The notes: generated by a model not told the origin, from the letters alone. A stretch of DNA of 64,000 nucleotides from a bacterium (GCA_030431515.1 JAUIIX010000002.1:62001-126000); one strand, 5' to 3'. Counted from the stretch's first letter, positions 1-9,145 are shown. Program-made: numbers and translations.

Positions 1-940
1 CTTCGCCATTTGTGAAAACTAATTGTAAAGCATAGTTAGATTTAGGTAAATTTAATTGATCTAAGTTTAGTTCAAAATTATATTTATCATTATTCAAATA
101 TTGATTTATAATTGTGTGAACTTTTTTCCCTTCCAAATCATAAAGAGATAATTCAAGATTACCAGATTTATGAAGAGTAACAGGGATTTTTGTACTTGAA
201 TTTACAGGGTTTGGGTAATTTTGTTCAAATTTGAATTGTTGAGCATTTTGTCTTTCGATATGACCAACTCCAGTAGTACCAGTACCTTTTACAGTTACAT
301 TTAAAAATGAATCATAGCCACCCATTTTAGTATTTTCAACTAAACTCGCTACCTGATATTCATATCCATCACTAAAAGAGCCATCTTGTTCGAAACTTAA
401 TGGGTCAGCACCTTTTGTATAGATGCTAGGATTATTTGCATAAATCTCATCTCTTTTTGCTAAATCAAAGCCAAATTGAGAAACTGCTGAATATGAAGAA
501 CTAACATAAATTTGAAAATGTATATGGCATATTCTACCTGGATACCAACCTGGGAAAATAGTTTCAAACTCCACTTCTCCATTAGAATCTGTAATTTGAT
601 ATCCTCGCAAATTTGTTTTACCAACTTCTGAGTTATAGCCAGAATAATTACCATCTTTGTCGCAATGCCAGATATTTACTCGGACGTTTGGCATTGGTTC
701 ACAATTTTCGTCACCAACTATTTTCATTTTCATTCTAAGAGGAACACCAACTCTATCTTCAATTATATTCTTTCTAAAATAAAATTCATTTGTTGTTAAA
801 TCTAATGGAAAAGGTCCTGCAGTTTCTGAAGGAATTATAACACAATTTCCTGCTGTTTCTACACTTGATAATTTTTTAATTGGCAAAGCTAATACTAAGC
901 CCGATAATCCAATACTTTTTAAAAATGTTTTTCTATTCAT
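1..940 (-). CDS. Secreted intradiol ring-cleavage dioxygenase-like protein with T9SS sorting domain (partial, 3' end beyond left edge)
   Basis: About 313 residues are visible; the stop lies beyond the left edge. The N-terminus MNRKTFLKSIGLSGLVLALP is a signal peptide of the kind found on exported dioxygenase-like proteins. The middle has intradiol dioxygenase signatures: ETAGPFPLD near residue 39, then VNIWHCDKDGNYSGY near 88-102, and GWYPGRICHIHF near 131-142. Y99, Y133, H139 and H141 sit where the family's four non-haem Fe(III) ligands lie, so the site looks intact. From about residue 238 the protein has the FEQNYPNPVNSSTKI signature of a type A T9SS C-terminal domain, so it is probably exported through the outer membrane. 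Known members open catechol-type rings; the substrate of these secreted forms is not known to me. The start is supported by AAAGGAAAT just upstream. It is transcribed in the same direction as the next gene but 170 bp away. Confidence 0.85.
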   Translation of the reverse strand, partial: MNRKTFLKSIGLSGLVLALPIKKLSSVETAGNCVIIPSETAGPFPLDLTTNEFYFRKNIIEDRVGVPLRMKMKIVGDENCEPMPNVRVNIWHCDKDGNYSGYNSEVGKTNLRGYQITDSNGEVEFETIFPGWYPGRICHIHFQIYVSSSYSAVSQFGFDLAKRDEIYANNPSIYTKGADPLSFEQDGSFSDGYEYQVASLVENTKMGGYDSFLNVTVKGTGTTGVGHIERQNAQQFKFEQNYPNPVNSSTKIPVTLHKSGNLELSLYDLEGKKVHTIINQYLNNDKYNFELNLDQLNLPKSNYALQLVFTNGE

Positions 941-1112
941 ATTATTTCCTTTAATTTAACTAACATACACATCAACACTGAATTAATTACAAATTAATGA
1001 AAATAATTGTAATAATAATAATTGTAATGGCAACTCATGAATTGCCATCATGAATTGCTACTACATATTTAAAATCAAATTAAATCTTTATATAAGACTT
1101 ATTCAATACCAT

Positions 1113-2480
1113 TTACTTTACAATCACAAATTCAGTTCTTCTATTTTTAGCTCTTCCTTCTGCAGTAGAGTTACTTGCAACTGGCTTACTTTCTCCATAA
1201 CCAATTGATTTAATTCTATTCGGATTTATTCCTCTTCTTATTAATAAATCTTGAACAGCGTTAGCTCTATCTTGAGATAATTTCATATTATTTTCATCAT
1301 TTCCAACATCATCAGTATGACCATGGATTTCAATTTTTAATTCATCTTTACTCGCAAGTAAAGATAATAATCTATCCATTGCATCATTTGATTCTGGTTT
1401 TAATTCACTTTTGTTAGTATCAAAATATACATTTAATAGCGTAACAGTTCCAGGTAGAGGAACATTATTAAATTCTTTTTCTGCTTCAATGATAGTATCT
1501 TTCAGACAAACTTTCATATTTAACTTGTGGTCTCCATAATCTGGTTGGTCAAACTCTAAAACATAATAGTTATTCAATCTAAAGTATAAATCTTCAAATA
1601 CATAGTTGAACTCATCAGTCAAATAAATATGATGATAAATTCCATTTGTACCTTTTGCAGTTTTCTCTAATAAACCTGGTGTTACATTATATCCATAGTC
1701 AATAGTATTTACCATTACATGACTTTCTAAAGCATTATTAATTACTTTATCTTCTGGTAACTTAGAAGAATTATCAGCACCATCTGTAAACACCATAACT
1801 ACTTTTTTATATTTATCTTCTACATTTGATAATACTTCAACTGCTTTATCAACAGCGTCTTTAGTTGCAGTTAATCCACCAAAACCTTGTAATCCTTTAA
1901 TTTGAATATAATTAGTTAATTCATTTTTGTTTGCAGTTGGTTGATTTTCAACCTTAATTTTAGCATCATAATTAATTAAAGTAATCAAATCATTAGGTCT
2001 TTTATTTTCAATAACTTTAGCAACTGCTTTTTGCATAACTTTGGCTCTTTCTTCACCCATAGAACCAGATAAGTCCATAACAATAGCAATAGCAAGGTCT
2101 TGAACTTCCTTAGATTCAACTTTTCTAACAGTGAAATTTTTGATTTCAGATTTGCCATCAATACTAAGTCCACACCAGTATTTCATATATTCTTTTGCAT
2201 CTGCACCAGTTAAGAAGTACTTATCTTCAGTCAAATGGAAAAATACTTTAACTTTATTGCTCGAATTAGCATCGATACTCGAAATCACAAAATTCGGATT
2301 TCCTTCTGCATCCTTAATATCTTTATAATCAGAAAGGAAAACAGGATTGTAATCAGCAGGTGGAGCAGAATCAAAAACTGGAGTTTCAGAATCACCACCA
2401 TTTTGCATTAACCATGCATTAATAAAATCGCAAGAATTTAGTGTAAACACTAAAACAAGAAGAAGAATTACATTTTTCAT
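1113..2480 (-). CDS. Lipoprotein with von Willebrand factor A domain and C-terminal OmpA peptidoglycan-binding domain
   Basis: I chose the internal ATG at 2480 over the one at 2540 because it gives a clean lipoprotein signal, MKNVILLLVLVFTLNSC, with Cys17 as the lipidated residue. A VWA domain occupies roughly residues 125-320: DLSGSMG is the metal-ion-dependent adhesion motif and VFTDGAD the conserved downstream strand. An OmpA-like domain fills the last 110 residues (FDTNKSELKPES, GHTDDVGNDENN, RAKNRRTEF) and should bind peptidoglycan. The combination suggests an outer-membrane lipoprotein, tethered to the cell wall, that presents a VWA protein-interaction domain. No partner is encoded next to it. 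The 2481-2540 extension would place basic and aromatic residues before the signal and is unlikely to be translated. Confidence 0.88.
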   Translation of the reverse strand: MKNVILLLVLVFTLNSCDFINAWLMQNGGDSETPVFDSAPPADYNPVFLSDYKDIKDAEGNPNFVISSIDANSSNKVKVFFHLTEDKYFLTGADAKEYMKYWCGLSIDGKSEIKNFTVRKVESKEVQDLAIAIVMDLSGSMGEERAKVMQKAVAKVIENKRPNDLITLINYDAKIKVENQPTANKNELTNYIQIKGLQGFGGLTATKDAVDKAVEVLSNVEDKYKKVVMVFTDGADNSSKLPEDKVINNALESHVMVNTIDYGYNVTPGLLEKTAKGTNGIYHHIYLTDEFNYVFEDLYFRLNNYYVLEFDQPDYGDHKLNMKVCLKDTIIEAEKEFNNVPLPGTVTLLNVYFDTNKSELKPESNDAMDRLLSLLASKDELKIEIHGHTDDVGNDENNMKLSQDRANAVQDLLIRRGINPNRIKSIGYGESKPVASNSTAEGRAKNRRTEFVIVK

Positions 2481-2631
2481 AAAATTATAATTAAAATTTG
2501 TTAATAATTCCAAAATTACAAAAAATAAACGAAATTTCATATTGATAATTTACTAAGATTTTGAATTGATTTTAATTGGTCATTCCCAAAAAAGTAGTGA
2601 ACGCAAATTAGCGGTCACGGCTATTTTTTAT

Positions 2632-2830
2632 GGATTCTTCGGCTTCGCCTCAGAATGAACTAGGTCTTATGGAATGACGAGAAAGAAGGAACGGTTTTTA
2701 AGTATTGATGGAGTTGAAAACAAAAGAAATACCCCGTCGCTACCGCGACACCCCTTTTTTACATTTCGACTACGCTCAATGACCGAGGGGAATTATAAGA
2801 GAATATGGATTCTTCGCTTCGCTCTGAATG
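2632..2830. repeat. Mosaic intergenic repeat, inverted copy of the 209-bp unit at 19050
   Basis: Read on the minus strand this stretch follows the 19050-19258 unit module by module: the GAGCGAAGCGAAGAATCC hairpin, the CATTGAGCGTAGTCGAAATG element, a GTCGCGGTAGCGAC hairpin, a TCAATACTTAAAAACCG spacer, and the GAGGCGAAGCCGAAGAATC hairpin. It lies in the gap between two genes of the same strand. No coding potential is seen in it. A further palindromic module with AGTGAACGCAAAT precedes it at about 2594-2625. Confidence 0.85.
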
Positions 2831-2840
2831 TCGTGGAATA

Positions 2841-2867
2841 AAAAAAAGAGGCAATTGCCTCTTTTTA
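2841..2867 (-). terminator. Rho-independent terminator after the serine palmitoyltransferase gene
   Basis: Perfect inverted repeat AAAGAGGCAATTGCCTCTTT followed on the minus strand by a T run, three bases beyond the stop of the gene at 2871-4064. Confidence 0.85.
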
Positions 2868-2870
2868 TAA

Positions 2871-4064
2871 TTATTCAATATATCCTAAATTTTTACCGAC
2901 TTTCTCGAAAACATTTAGAATTTGATCTAAATGATGCTTTTCGTGAGATGCCATATAACTTGTTCGCATCATTGACATGTGAGGAGGTACCCCTGGTGGT
3001 ATAAAGGCGTTTACGAATACTCCACTGTCAAATAATTGCTTCCACATCATAAATGCTTTTTCTGGTTCGCCGACAATAACAGGCACAATGGCTGTTTCAC
3101 TATCTAAAACGTGGAATCCTATTTTCTTAAATCCAGCTCTCATATAATCTGAATTTTCACGTAATTTTGTTACTAATTCTGGTTGTGCTTCTAAGATATC
3201 AAGAGCGGCTAAAGTAGCAGCACAAGATGAAGGCGTTGGTGATGCACTAAATATTAATGCTGGTGAATGGTGTTTTATATAATTAATTACTCTTTCTTTA
3301 CCAGCTACAAATCCACCAAGGGACGCAAATGTTTTAGAGAAAGTACCAATTACTAAGTCAGTTTCATCAACTAAATTATAATAAGCAGCAGTACCTCTAC
3401 CGCCAGGTCCGATAACTCCAACTGAATGTGCATCATCTACCATTACATTTGCATTATATTTTTTAGCAAGTTCTATTACTTCTGGTAATTTCATTAGTTC
3501 ACCAGATCCAGAAAACACTCCATCGGAAACTATTAATTTTCCTACATTTTCTGGTATTCTTTGTAATTGTTTTTCAAGATCTTCTACATCGGAGTGTTTG
3601 TATCTTTTAAACTCTGCAAAGCCACCTTTTGCCATCATACAACCATTAATAATACAAGCATGGTTTTCTTTGTCTGATAGAACATACTCGCCTTTCTGCA
3701 CTAAAGTAGATATAACTCCAATCGCTGTTTGATAACCTGTAGAAAATAATAAGACAGACTCTGTGCCTAAGTATTTGGCAAGTCTTGATTCTAATTCATT
3801 ATGCAAATCAAGTGTACCTGTAAGGTATCTCGACCCAGAACAACCAGTTCCGTATTTATCAATTGCTTGTTTTGCAGCTTCTTTTACTTTCGGATGAGCT
3901 GTTAAACCAAGGTAGTTGTTAGAGCCAGCCATGATGACTTCTCTACCTTCAATATGCACAACAGGTCCTTCATTTTCTTCAATTGCACGAAAGTAAGGGT
4001 ATAATCCTGCTTGTTTTACCTCGTCTGCACGAGTATATTCATAACATTTTTCAAATAATGACAT
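2871..4064 (-). CDS. spt: Serine palmitoyltransferase (PLP-dependent alpha-oxoamine synthase)
   Basis: Condenses L-serine with an acyl-CoA to 3-ketosphinganine, the first step of sphingolipid synthesis, in the cytoplasm. It is 397 residues, the usual length for bacterial SPT. It shows the alpha-oxoamine synthase hallmarks: [12 protein letters not shown] (about 48-59), [13 protein letters not shown] (73-84), DKENHACI with the cofactor-stacking H135, [10 protein letters not shown] (210-219), and the Schiff-base Lys in [12 protein letters not shown] (K244). The beginning ([23 protein letters not shown]) resembles Sphingobacterium-type SPT more than KBL or BioF, and no biotin or threonine catabolism genes are nearby. 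Sphingolipids are typical of Bacteroidota, and the glycine-lipid gene pair at 16.2-18 kb fits the same membrane chemistry. KBL remains a less likely alternative. Confidence 0.85.
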   Translation of the reverse strand: MSLFEKCYEYTRADEVKQAGLYPYFRAIEENEGPVVHIEGREVIMAGSNNYLGLTAHPKVKEAAKQAIDKYGTGCSGSRYLTGTLDLHNELESRLAKYLGTESVLLFSTGYQTAIGVISTLVQKGEYVLSDKENHACIINGCMMAKGGFAEFKRYKHSDVEDLEKQLQRIPENVGKLIVSDGVFSGSGELMKLPEVIELAKKYNANVMVDDAHSVGVIGPGGRGTAAYYNLVDETDLVIGTFSKTFASLGGFVAGKERVINYIKHHSPALIFSASPTPSSCAATLAALDILEAQPELVTKLRENSDYMRAGFKKIGFHVLDSETAIVPVIVGEPEKAFMMWKQLFDSGVFVNAFIPPGVPPHMSMMRTSYMASHEKHHLDQILNVFEKVGKNLGYIE

Positions 4065-4166
4065 TCACTTTTCTCCATTTTCAATTTTCAAATATAAAAA
4101 TCATTTATCAAATAATAAAATTAATGTTAATAAAATTTTAAATTAGATTGATATTTTTACTAATGT

Positions 4167-4958
4167 TTATTTTTTAATTTTAACTTTAATTTCGATTGCT
4201 TTGTTATCATAAACTAAAATTCCTTCTAAATATTCAGGTATTTCTATTCTAAATTCATCTAAAGGAATATTAATCATTGTTATATCATTTATCAAGTTAA
4301 CTGATTGTTTTGCACCGTGAGAAAATATACCACCTTCGTAAGGAAAGAAAACTATATCCTTACTTTCGCCATTTAGATTTTCGTGAAATTCTAAAATGAT
4401 ATTATCTTCACTTATTGTTGCCATTGCATTGTTAAGTAATTTTTCTTGTGGTCTATTTTGTACTAAATTTTTGATATATTCTTTAGCGGCTTCATCAATA
4501 TTTTTTCCTTTTTGGTAAGGAATAGTGAAATTAAGAATTGTGTCTTGTGGAATACATTCTTCTTTGCAAACAAGCCAAGATATTTTAGCTTTTAGAGTTA
4601 TATCCTTTCTCCAATCATCAGGATTTATCTCAATTACTAAATTAGATTTCCCTGAGAAACCATAATTAGCTAAATCAAGAAATGGTATTTTTTCAGGAAT
4701 ATCAACCCAAATTATATCGCTAATACCTAAATCATTGTCAGTTTCAATTTTAATATCAGTAGGCAAGCCAGAATCACCTGGGTTTCTCCAGTAAGTATGC
4801 CATTCGTCTTTTATATTAAGTTCAAATAGGATGTAAAATTTATCTCTGTTATGAGTAATAACACTTGTTTTGCTTGTAACTTTAACTAAATCGTTATCGC
4901 CAACTGTTTCGTCAGCACTAAGGAATAAAGAAGATAGGAAGAAAATTAAAATTATCAT
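4167..4958 (-). CDS. Periplasmic DsbD alpha-domain-like protein, stand-alone
   Basis: 263 residues with an N-terminal signal peptide (MIILIFFLSSLFLSA). The body matches the N-terminal (alpha) domain of the thiol:disulfide interchange protein DsbD: WHTYWRNPGDSGLPTDI near residue 53, GFSGKSNLVIEI near 100, and WLVCKEECIPQ near 118 with the redox pair C121 and C125. In DsbD this domain receives electrons from the membrane domain and passes them to periplasmic acceptors. Here neither the eight-helix membrane domain nor the thioredoxin-like gamma domain follows in the frame or next door, so its electron donor must be encoded elsewhere. It is divergently arranged to the lipoprotein gene at 5032. 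Confidence 0.8.
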   Translation of the reverse strand: MIILIFFLSSLFLSADETVGDNDLVKVTSKTSVITHNRDKFYILFELNIKDEWHTYWRNPGDSGLPTDIKIETDNDLGISDIIWVDIPEKIPFLDLANYGFSGKSNLVIEINPDDWRKDITLKAKISWLVCKEECIPQDTILNFTIPYQKGKNIDEAAKEYIKNLVQNRPQEKLLNNAMATISEDNIILEFHENLNGESKDIVFFPYEGGIFSHGAKQSVNLINDITMINIPLDEFRIEIPEYLEGILVYDNKAIEIKVKIKK

Positions 4959-5031
4959 AGTTTCATTAAATTATTAAATAAGCTAATACGTTTTTAGTTT
5001 ATAATTGTTTTAAGATTTTGTGAATATGCAA

Positions 5032-5448
5032 ATGAAAACCCTTTATCTTATTATATCATTACTATTTATTAATTCTTGTATTCAGTATGAGTTGAAAGAA
5101 AAATATAAGGAACATACAATTTGGTATGGTACTTCATTAGTATTTTATAATGATAGTACTTTTAAATTTAATGAGTGGGATTGTGATGGTGATGAAATTA
5201 TTACTGGAAATTATAAAAGAGAAGGAAATTATATTACTATTCTAAATGATTATTATGGTTTAAAAGAAATAGATAATATTACTTTTGATTCAATTTACAA
5301 AAGTAATTACTTTATATATAAGTTATTTCTTATTGAATCAAAATGGAAGATTGGAAGAAATAGCATAAAAGTAGTTGAAGTTGATAGAAATTATGGAAAA
5401 ATCAATAACTATTATCAAAAATTAAGTGCTGAATCAAATGAAGATTAA
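5032..5448 (+). CDS. Small lipoprotein of unknown function
   Basis: 138 residues. The start at 5032 gives MKTLYLIISLLFINSC, a lipoprotein signal with a lipobox Cys at residue 16; ATG 5026 or GTG 5020 would only add two to four residues. The mature part contains GNYKREGNYITI, a pattern seen in small lipocalin-like or calycin-like beta barrels that carry a turn between two strands, but I do not recognise a named family. The gene is followed after 51 bp by the TraB/GumN gene on the same strand, so the two may be co-transcribed. The base composition is like its neighbours. Confidence 0.7.
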   Translation: MKTLYLIISLLFINSCIQYELKEKYKEHTIWYGTSLVFYNDSTFKFNEWDCDGDEIITGNYKREGNYITILNDYYGLKEIDNITFDSIYKSNYFIYKLFLIESKWKIGRNSIKVVEVDRNYGKINNYYQKLSAESNED

Positions 5449-5499
5449 GTTTAATAATATTTTCTTAATTTTGTAGAAAAGATAAAACAAGGATAAAAA

Positions 5500-6345
5500 A
5501 TGAAATTAACATTAATAATATTTTTAGTAGCGAGTTCTCTATTTTCTAAAACTTTTCTTTGGGAAGTAAGTGATAATGACTCTAAAATCTATTTGCTTGG
5601 TTCAGTCCACGTAGCTAAAAAAGAAATGTATCCACTTGCAGATGTAATTGAGAAGTCTTATAAAGATTCGGAAGCATTAGTCCTTGAAGTTATTATAGAT
5701 GAAATAAACCCAATGACTATGATGAATAAAATGATGTTACCCGAAGGGCAGCAATTAAAAGATGTGATGAAAAAAGAAACTTATGATAAGTTAACAGAAA
5801 TGATGGATTCTTTGCAAATTCCGTCGATGGTTTATTCTCGATTGAAACCATGGGGTGCTACGATTTTTATAATGCAAAGTCAAATGGCGAAAGAAGGTTT
5901 TGACCAAAGTCTTGGTTTCGATAATCATTTTTTGACACAAGCAAGATCTGAAAATAAAAGCGTCTATGGATTAGAAACATTAGATGACCAAATTTCTGCA
6001 TTTGAAAAGTTAACAGAATATTCTGATGATTTTTTCAATTATTCTATTGAGGAAATGGAAAATTCTAAGTTAATGGTTGACGAAATGCTTGAGGCGTGGA
6101 AGCAAGGTGATACTGCTAAAATTAATGATATTATTAATAATCCATCAGAAACTACTGAAAATTATGATAAAGTAATTGAAATTATGCTTGATGAAAGGAA
6201 TTTCAAAATGCAAGCCAAAATTGAAGATTATTTAAAGGATAATAAAAAGTATTTTGTTATAGTTGGTGCTGGGCATTTGACGGGAGAAAATGGTTTATTA
6301 AAATTATTAAGCAAAAGCGGTAAATATAAACTAAAACAATTATAA
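5500..6345 (+). CDS. TraB/GumN family protein
   Basis: 281 residues with a cleavable signal peptide (MKLTLIIFLVASSLFSK). The family is recognised from FLWEVSDNDSKIYLLGSVHVAKKEMYP at the start (GSxH motif), the central LKPWGATIF region, and the C-terminal VGAGHLTGENGLLKLL motif. These conserved His and Glu/Asp residues suggest a metal-dependent hydrolase, related to the fold of Tiki-type proteases; the bacterial role is not established. Length is normal. A good -7 element (TAATTTTG, 5466-5473) lies upstream, without a well-placed -33 element. The gene ends where the opposite-strand zinc-finger gene ends. Confidence 0.85.
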   Translation: MKLTLIIFLVASSLFSKTFLWEVSDNDSKIYLLGSVHVAKKEMYPLADVIEKSYKDSEALVLEVIIDEINPMTMMNKMMLPEGQQLKDVMKKETYDKLTEMMDSLQIPSMVYSRLKPWGATIFIMQSQMAKEGFDQSLGFDNHFLTQARSENKSVYGLETLDDQISAFEKLTEYSDDFFNYSIEEMENSKLMVDEMLEAWKQGDTAKINDIINNPSETTENYDKVIEIMLDERNFKMQAKIEDYLKDNKKYFVIVGAGHLTGENGLLKLLSKSGKYKLKQL

Positions 6346-6672
6346 TTATTTACTTTTACAATTCACACAAAACAAACTCTCTGGCATAAAAATAATTCTT
6401 TCGAGTTGAATTGTTTCGCCACAATCTTGACATTTACCAAAATCATTAGTGTCAAGTCGATTTAATTGAGTGCGTAAATCATTCAGTTTATTTTTTGCTT
6501 GTCGCTCAGAAAACTCTGCGGTCGATTTATTATTAATAGCGTCCATTCTACTAATTCTACCAATTGAATCATCAGGAGCAATTGGCTTTGTTATCTCCTT
6601 AAACTCCTCAAGGATAAACTCTGTTTCCTTAATTTCATTTAATATTATTTCTTTTATTTTTTGTTTATTCAT
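6346..6672 (-). CDS. DksA/TraR-type C4 zinc-finger protein
   Basis: 108 residues. A helical N-terminal part is followed by CQDCGETIQLERIIFMPE and then CVNCK, the four-cysteine zinc knuckle of the DksA/TraR family. Such proteins enter the RNA polymerase secondary channel and modulate transcription during starvation, with or without ppGpp. The short length is typical of the Bacteroidota/Firmicutes group rather than the 151-residue E. coli DksA. The stop codon directly abuts that of the TraB/GumN gene (convergent). The conserved acidic coiled-coil tip of DksA is not evident, so direct polymerase action is inferred only from the family. Confidence 0.82.
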   Translation of the reverse strand: MNKQKIKEIILNEIKETEFILEEFKEITKPIAPDDSIGRISRMDAINNKSTAEFSERQAKNKLNDLRTQLNRLDTNDFGKCQDCGETIQLERIIFMPESLFCVNCKSK

Positions 6673-6685
6673 TACATATATTAAT

Positions 6686-6838
6686 TTAATAATTATTTAT
6701 TTGAAATATATTTTCAGCGATTCTATAATTAATAAATGGTTTGGTATTTTCACTAAAAAGCCCAGATAATTTAGCAAATACATCTAATAAATTTAGATAT
6801 TCGGTATTACTAAAATTATGTTTAAATGGGGTAAACAT
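6686..6838 (-). pseudogene. Truncated restriction endonuclease-like ORF coupled to the methyltransferase
   Basis: A 50-codon frame starts with an ATG overlapping the methyltransferase stop (TAATG), so it should be translationally coupled. It reads MFTPFKHNFSNTEYLNLLDV, continues with AKLSGLFSENTKPFINYRIAENIF and then stops. From memory, the segment LSGLFS...PFI.YR.AENIF resembles the amino-terminal end of type II restriction endonucleases with a phospholipase D-like fold (NgoFVII-like group), which usually exceed 250 residues. If so, the nuclease has lost everything after the first tenth. It could instead be an unrelated small protein. Only 13 bp separate its stop from the DksA-like gene start. 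Confidence 0.5.
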
Positions 6839-8073
6839 TAAAGTACTTTTAATATATTTTCAAATATCCTTTTAATTAAAGGCATTGTTACTGAATTTCC
6901 AGCTTGATGATATAGTTTGCTATCAGGTAAGTCAGGTAAAATATATTCTTTTGGGTATCCTTGAAATGAAAAACATTCTCTAGGGGTTAACTTTCTAATA
7001 CCGTAATCATCTTTTATTAAAGGAACATTGTGTCCACCTAAACCCATATTCGCAGTTAATGTAGGACATACATTGCTTTTATTTTCTCTAACATATACTC
7101 TTCTCCATTGATAAATTGTATCTTTGGAAGTCATATTTTTAATTAATTCTGGATAATATTTATGTTCTTTTTTATAATAATATTTATCATCTTGTTTATC
7201 TTTTTCTAAAATATCGTGTATAGTTTTAGTTAAAGTTATTTCTTCTGGAAAATTAAATTCTTTATAATTTACAATTTGATCTGGGTCAAATGCAATTATA
7301 AAAACTCTCTCACGATTTTGTGGAATATTTGCGTGAGTCATTGAATTTAATACTTTATAAAAGATTTTATAATTTAATTTATCTTCTAATATTGATTTAA
7401 TAATTCTAAATGTATTCCCATTATCATGACTAACAAAATTTTTTACATTTTCTAAAAATATAACTTTTGGTCGATATTTATTTGCTATTTCTTCAATATC
7501 AAAAAATAATGTTCCTCGAGTATCTTCAAATCCTTTTCGTAAGCCAGCAATAGAGAATGCTTGGCAAGGAAAACCTGCACATAAAATATCGAAATCTTCT
7601 GGTATATATTTTTTAGTATTTTCCTGAGAGATATCACCAAATGGTATTTCGCCAAAGTTTTTATAATAAGTTTTTTGTGCTGATTTTTCCCACTCACTTG
7701 AAAAAACACATTTCCCATTGGATTCTTGCAATGCTAATCTAAAACCACCTATTCCTGCAAATAAATCAATAAATTTAAAATAAGCATTTTTTGGAGAAAG
7801 AAAGGGAATACTGGCAGTATTATTATTTAAGCCCCTAATAATATCGGCTTCATAAAGTTCGACTTGGTCTTTTAACTGTTTGAATTGAATATATTTTTCA
7901 ATAATATCTTTGCTTTCCGAACCATAAGTTTCTTCTGATTTAGATATATTTTGCAGATAATGAGATAACAACGCCTTATCATTAGAAGATTTTCTAAATT
8001 CTAAGTATTGCTTTGTATCAAAATCATCAAAACTAATATTATTAATAAATTCACTCATTTTATATTCTTTCAT
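6838..8073 (-). CDS. DNA (cytosine-5-)-methyltransferase
   Basis: 411 residues. All main C5-methyltransferase motifs are visible: motif I FKFIDLFAGIGGFRLALQ (about residue 100, AdoMet binding), motif IV CAGFPCQAFSIAG with the catalytic Cys, motif VI FLENVKNF, motif VIII QNRERVFIIAF, and motif X YHQAGNSVTMPL. A helical extension of about 95 residues precedes motif I, as in Dcm-type enzymes. The target-recognition stretch lies between VIII and the LTPRECFSFQGYP segment; its specificity cannot be read. The gene is intact while its probable restriction partner downstream is a stub, so it is likely an orphan enzyme now. It is divergent to the capsid cassette, and could either be cargo of that element or an old restriction-modification system. 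Confidence 0.93.
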   Translation of the reverse strand: MKEYKMSEFINNISFDDFDTKQYLEFRKSSNDKALLSHYLQNISKSEETYGSESKDIIEKYIQFKQLKDQVELYEADIIRGLNNNTASIPFLSPKNAYFKFIDLFAGIGGFRLALQESNGKCVFSSEWEKSAQKTYYKNFGEIPFGDISQENTKKYIPEDFDILCAGFPCQAFSIAGLRKGFEDTRGTLFFDIEEIANKYRPKVIFLENVKNFVSHDNGNTFRIIKSILEDKLNYKIFYKVLNSMTHANIPQNRERVFIIAFDPDQIVNYKEFNFPEEITLTKTIHDILEKDKQDDKYYYKKEHKYYPELIKNMTSKDTIYQWRRVYVRENKSNVCPTLTANMGLGGHNVPLIKDDYGIRKLTPRECFSFQGYPKEYILPDLPDSKLYHQAGNSVTMPLIKRIFENILKVL

Positions 8074-8281
8074 TCAATATTTACTTTCACAAAATTAACA
8101 ATTTTAAGTCAGATTAACAACTCATATTTTTAAAATTATGTTCTAAATAAATTAATAATATTTTAATTTTATTTTATAATTATTATACAATATATTGATT
8201 TTAATTGACTTTATGTTTAATATCTCTCCTGTAATTTCGCATTGTAAATAAAACACAAATAAAAATAAAGGAGAATTTATA

Positions 8282-9145
8282 ATGTGGATTGAGATTTTCA
8301 AAAAAGGTAATCATACCGATTCGTCTGGTAAGAAAATAAACTATACTGATGACGATATTAATGAGATTGTAAATAAATATAATCTTAAAGTAAAAGAATC
8401 TGATTCTTTTGAAGCACCTATTGTGAAAGGTCACCCAGGTAGTGATGAACCAGCTTTCGGTTGGGTAGAAAGACTACAAAAGAAAGGTGATGTAATTATT
8501 GCTAAATTAAAAGATGTAACGCCCGAATTAATGAAGGAAATTCGTGATGGTCGATTTAAAAAAGTATCTGTTGCATTATATAGTGATAATATGCTTAGAC
8601 ACGTGGGATTGCTCGGTGCTATGCCACCTGCAATTAAAGGATTAAAAAATGTATCTTTTAATGAAAATAATTATTTAGAGATTAATCAATTATTTAATAA
8701 AGATGATTTAAATAATGAAGTAAATGAATTAATCTTATTTAATGAAGAATTAAAAGAAAAATATAATACTTTAATTATGGAGAAAAAGAAATTATTCGAT
8801 GAAATTAATAGTATTAAAAACAAAGAATTTATTGAGAATATTAAAACAAAAGGAAAAATAAATGATTCGACTTCTGAATGTATAATTAATTTATTTTCCG
8901 AATTAAATGAAATAGATAATTCTAATAAATTAATTAATAATATAAAAGAAATTATTTTAAATTTAGTAGATAATAAATTAAATAATAATTATTATGATAA
9001 AATTAATTTAACTACTGAAAATAAGTTTTCTGAATTTCAGAATGTAAACAAGGATAGACTACATTTACATGAAAAAACAATAGAAATATTAAACGCTAAC
9101 CCTACTTTAACTTACGAAGACGCATTATTATTAACAAATAAATAA
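8282..9145 (+). CDS. Mu-like prophage I protein: capsid maturation protease/scaffold
   Basis: 287 residues. Residues 1-125 match Mu gpI-like proteases: an N-terminal FKKGNHTDSSGK segment, EAPIVKGHPGSDEPAFGWVE, then AKLKDVTPELMKEIRDGRFKKVSVALY, and RHVGLLGAMPPAIKGL. Residues 126-287 are low-complexity, Asn/Lys/Glu-rich and predicted helical, as expected for the scaffold half that shapes the procapsid and is later removed. The start has a strong ribosome site (AAAGGAGAATTTATAATG). It is the first gene of the capsid cassette and is followed by the major capsid gene, the normal order in Mu-like phages. The very AT-rich codon use in the tail is more extreme than in chromosomal neighbours. Confidence 0.85.
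   Translation: MWIEIFKKGNHTDSSGKKINYTDDDINEIVNKYNLKVKESDSFEAPIVKGHPGSDEPAFGWVERLQKKGDVIIAKLKDVTPELMKEIRDGRFKKVSVALYSDNMLRHVGLLGAMPPAIKGLKNVSFNENNYLEINQLFNKDDLNNEVNELILFNEELKEKYNTLIMEKKKLFDEINSIKNKEFIENIKTKGKINDSTSECIINLFSELNEIDNSNKLINNIKEIILNLVDNKLNNNYYDKINLTTENKFSEFQNVNKDRLHLHEKTIEILNANPTLTYEDALLLTNK

Noticed and set aside
2481-2540. Upstream ATG of the VWA-OmpA lipoprotein (20 extra residues)
   Set aside because: It would bury a clean lipoprotein signal; the start at 2480 is preferred.
8201-8239. TTGACTTTATG ... TAATTTCG as the promoter of the capsid cassette
   Set aside because: The -33 and -7 boxes are each one or more bases off and the spacing does not give 19; too weak to annotate.
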